64,000 nt of DNA, taken from Methanomassiliicoccus sp. Lineage in GTDB: Archaea; Thermoplasmatota; Thermoplasmata; Methanomassiliicoccales; Methanomassiliicoccaceae. The stretch is taken from NCBI GenBank assembly GCA_012719175.1, contig JAAYAX010000011.1, positions 205,383-269,382 on the forward strand, written 5' to 3'. Under the pieces are notes generated by a model. That model searched no databases. It was not told where the DNA came from and saw nothing but the letters and a program-made list of their open reading frames with translations. The position numbers and the translations under genes are program-made. Positions within the stretch are counted from its first letter, which is position 1. The number at the start of each line of letters is the position of its first letter. Below, piece after piece: positions 63,337 to 64,000 of the stretch.

Positions 63337-64000
63337 GACCTCTTTCCTGAGGTACATATTGAAACTATCCCGGTTCCGGTTCTGGATATACACAGGGGGA
63401 CCGTTCGTGGTGGGATATGCCCTGGGGGCCCCGACGCTGGAGGCGTTCTTCGCTCTGGACTACTACGTGTACCTACTGTACTTCTTCCTCCCGGCCAACA
63501 TCTTCATCTACGGTGTGAACGACTACTGGGACGAGGACACTGACAGGCTGAACAGGAAGAAGGACGAGATGGAGCTGCGGGTCACCGCTCGGGATAAGAG
63601 GAGGCTCATATGGATCCTGTGGGCAACAGTAGGTGTGAGCGCCGTCCTCATGGTGTTCCAGGACAACGTCGAGCGCATCCTGTTCCTCATATTCCTCTCC
63701 CTGTCCTACTTCTACAGCGCCAAGCCCCTGAGGTTCAAGGCCGTCCCCGTCCTGGACTTCAGTTCCAATATGCTTTACATAATGCCAGGGATCTTCGCGT
63801 ACTACCTGGCGGGAGGACAGCTGCCCCCGCTGCTGCTGGTCCTGGCCGGGTACTTCCATATCGCGGCCATGCACCTGTTCTCGGCAGTGCCGGACATAGA
63901 ATGTGACAAGGAGGCCGGCATCAGGACCACCGCCGTGGTCCTGGGGGAGAGGCGCTCCCTGATGCTGGTCGCGGCATTCTGGACGATCTTTTCCGCTCTA
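63326..64000 (+). CDS. UbiA-family prenyltransferase, lycopene elongase-like (partial)
   Basis: The first 225 codons are present; the gene runs off the right edge. It is a membrane protein with the first Asp-rich motif NDYWDEDTDRLN and the second AVPDIECDKEAG, both typical of UbiA enzymes. In haloarchaea and some actinobacteria a UbiA homologue beside crtB/crtI adds C5 units to lycopene to make C50 carotenoids. Here the gene order crtI - crtB - ubiA and the overlap with crtB suggest the same. Other UbiA members (geranylgeranylglyceryl-phosphate or quinone enzymes) remain possible until the rest is seen. Confidence 0.78.
   Translation, partial: MTSETSFLRYILKLSRFRFWIYTGGPFVVGYALGAPTLEAFFALDYYVYLLYFFLPANIFIYGVNDYWDEDTDRLNRKKDEMELRVTARDKRRLIWILWATVGVSAVLMVFQDNVERILFLIFLSLSYFYSAKPLRFKAVPVLDFSSNMLYIMPGIFAYYLAGGQLPPLLLVLAGYFHIAAMHLFSAVPDIECDKEAGIRTTAVVLGERRSLMLVAAFWTIFSAL

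Noticed and set aside
1..64000. tRNA, rRNA, CRISPR or transposase genes
   Set aside because: I looked by eye for TTCGA-type loops, rRNA cores, regularly spaced repeats and transposase motifs and found none. A covariance-model or repeat search could still reveal something small.

Overview
The window is about 57% GC by impression, densely coded, and archaeal. The evidence is the run L7Ae - S28e - L24e - nucleoside diphosphate kinase followed by an aIF5B-type initiation factor, together with TATA-box promoters, GGTG/GAGG ribosome binding sites, a 2-oxoacid:ferredoxin oxidoreductase and GT-C/dolichol-type glycosylation genes. The gene content best suggests a euryarchaeon of the Thermoplasmatota type (for example a Methanomassiliicoccales relative). 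That placement is inference: no rRNA gene or lineage marker lies in the window, and I found no tRNA, rRNA, CRISPR array or insertion sequence.

Region 1 (1-26.8 kb) is a large surface-glycan locus. It holds a partial GT-C-like membrane protein, two dolichol-phosphate sugar synthase-like GT2 enzymes, and seven other GT2/GT4 glycosyltransferases. A compact CDP-sugar operon (reductase-like SDR, RmlC-like cupin, RfbF, RfbG, RfbH) should make a 3,6-dideoxyhexose. Three very large paralogous membrane proteins (about 1040-1200 residues) have GT-C/YfhO-like membrane halves and beta-sandwich outer halves. A heptose module (HddA kinase and a GmhA-GmhB fusion) closes the locus. Together these look like a pathway that activates unusual sugars (dideoxyhexose, heptose), loads some onto a lipid carrier, and assembles a glycan on the outer face of the membrane.

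Region 2 (26.8-36 kb) is metabolic: a three-gene polar amino acid ABC importer, a branched-chain aminotransferase, rubrerythrin, a 2-oxoacid:ferredoxin oxidoreductase operon (gamma-delta fusion, alpha, beta), a TIM-barrel sugar isomerase/epimerase-like protein and a flavodoxin-fold oxidoreductase.

Region 3 (36-42 kb) is translation: L7Ae, S28e, L24e, ndk, then (after a minus-strand ABC exporter operon with an XRE regulator) infB. The L7Ae leader carries a candidate kink-turn overlapping the ribosome binding site, and the ABC operon/infB gap carries three tandem 21-bp repeats.

Region 4 (42-60.4 kb) is mixed housekeeping and transport: a frameshifted small gene, MerR and ArsR regulators, an MFS exporter with a clear palindromic operator, an AlkZ-like winged-helix protein, a DEAD-box helicase, an ABC-2 exporter, a CPBP protease, an HNH-like zinc protein, a cation/proton antiporter, an NSS transporter, a CBS protein, glutamine synthetase, a DUF389 membrane protein and cysteine synthase.

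Region 5 (60.9-64 kb) is a carotenoid operon: phytoene desaturase, phytoene synthase and a UbiA-type prenyltransferase cut by the window edge. This set resembles C50-carotenoid (lycopene elongase) clusters.
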